Assembly: GCA_905371865.1 (NCBI GenBank)
Contig: CAJPNA010000013.1
Location: 1 to 14,325 of the forward strand
DNA from: an uncultured Carnobacterium sp.
GTDB taxonomy: Bacteria; Bacillota; Bacilli; Lactobacillales; Aerococcaceae
Length of the DNA stretch: 14,325 nucleotides
Direction of reading: 5' to 3'
Shown here: piece by piece, positions 14,319 through 14,325 of the stretch
Layout of the letters: each line of letters starts with the position of its first letter
Numbering within the stretch: position 1 is the first letter of the stretch
Notes under the pieces: generated by a model
Told to the model about the DNA's origin: nothing
What the model saw: the letters and a program-made list of their open reading frames with translations, nothing else
Databases searched by the model: none
Position numbers and translations under genes: made by a program

Positions 14319-14325
14319 TTAGAAT

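Noticed and set aside
1..14325. CRISPR array, tRNA or rRNA genes, complete insertion sequences, toxin-antitoxin or phage genes
   Set aside because: Nothing with the required repeats, folds or coding signatures was seen on either strand.

Overview
The window is about 14.3 kb of low-GC, Gram-positive type DNA. AGGAGG-like ribosome binding sites are strong, genes are tightly packed, and T-tailed terminators and CcpA-type (cre-like) sites are present. The gene set (PepF, LacA-family and mannose-family PTS parts, a lipoprotein-anchored ABC sugar binding protein) fits Lactobacillales. A Granulicatella/Carnobacteriaceae-like or streptococcus-like host is my best guess, but this is not proven by the sequence.

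Layout. (1) 1-632, minus strand: N-formylglutamate amidohydrolase, cut by the left edge. It is divergent from (2) pepF (oligoendopeptidase F, plus strand). The two share an 84-93 bp region with back-to-back promoters. A near-perfect bidirectional terminator follows pepF. (3) 2690-3442, minus strand: a DeoR-family regulator, divergent from the large operon. The shared intergenic region holds three TGAAC repeats at exact 10 bp spacing, two promoters and a cre-like site. (4) 3583-13549, plus strand: a ten-gene L-fucose operon in the order fucA, fucI, a PTS lactose-family EIIB, a PTS lactose-family EIIA, an RbsA-type ABC ATPase, an RbsC-type permease, a lipoprotein sugar-binding protein, fucK, fucU, fucO. 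(5) After a hairpin, a separately promoted mannose-family PTS EIIA gene. It is followed immediately by only the C-terminal end of a mannose-family EIID: EIIB, EIIC and most of EIID are missing.

How the genes work together: L-fucose is probably brought in unphosphorylated by the ABC transporter. It is equilibrated between anomers by FucU, isomerised to L-fuculose by FucI, phosphorylated to L-fuculose-1-phosphate by FucK, and cleaved by FucA to dihydroxyacetone phosphate and L-lactaldehyde. FucO reduces the lactaldehyde to 1,2-propanediol, which restores NAD+. The DeoR protein is the likely repressor, with fuculose-1-phosphate the probable inducer by family analogy. No fucosidase lies in the window, so free fucose or fucose released elsewhere would be the substrate.

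The most unusual feature is the transport arrangement. An ABC transporter sits beside an intact EIIB-EIIA phosphorelay pair that has no membrane EIIC. Downstream is the scar of a second, mannose-type PTS whose EIIA survives. This suggests either a transporter swap with relics or reuse of PTS phosphocarriers as regulators of a fucose ABC system.
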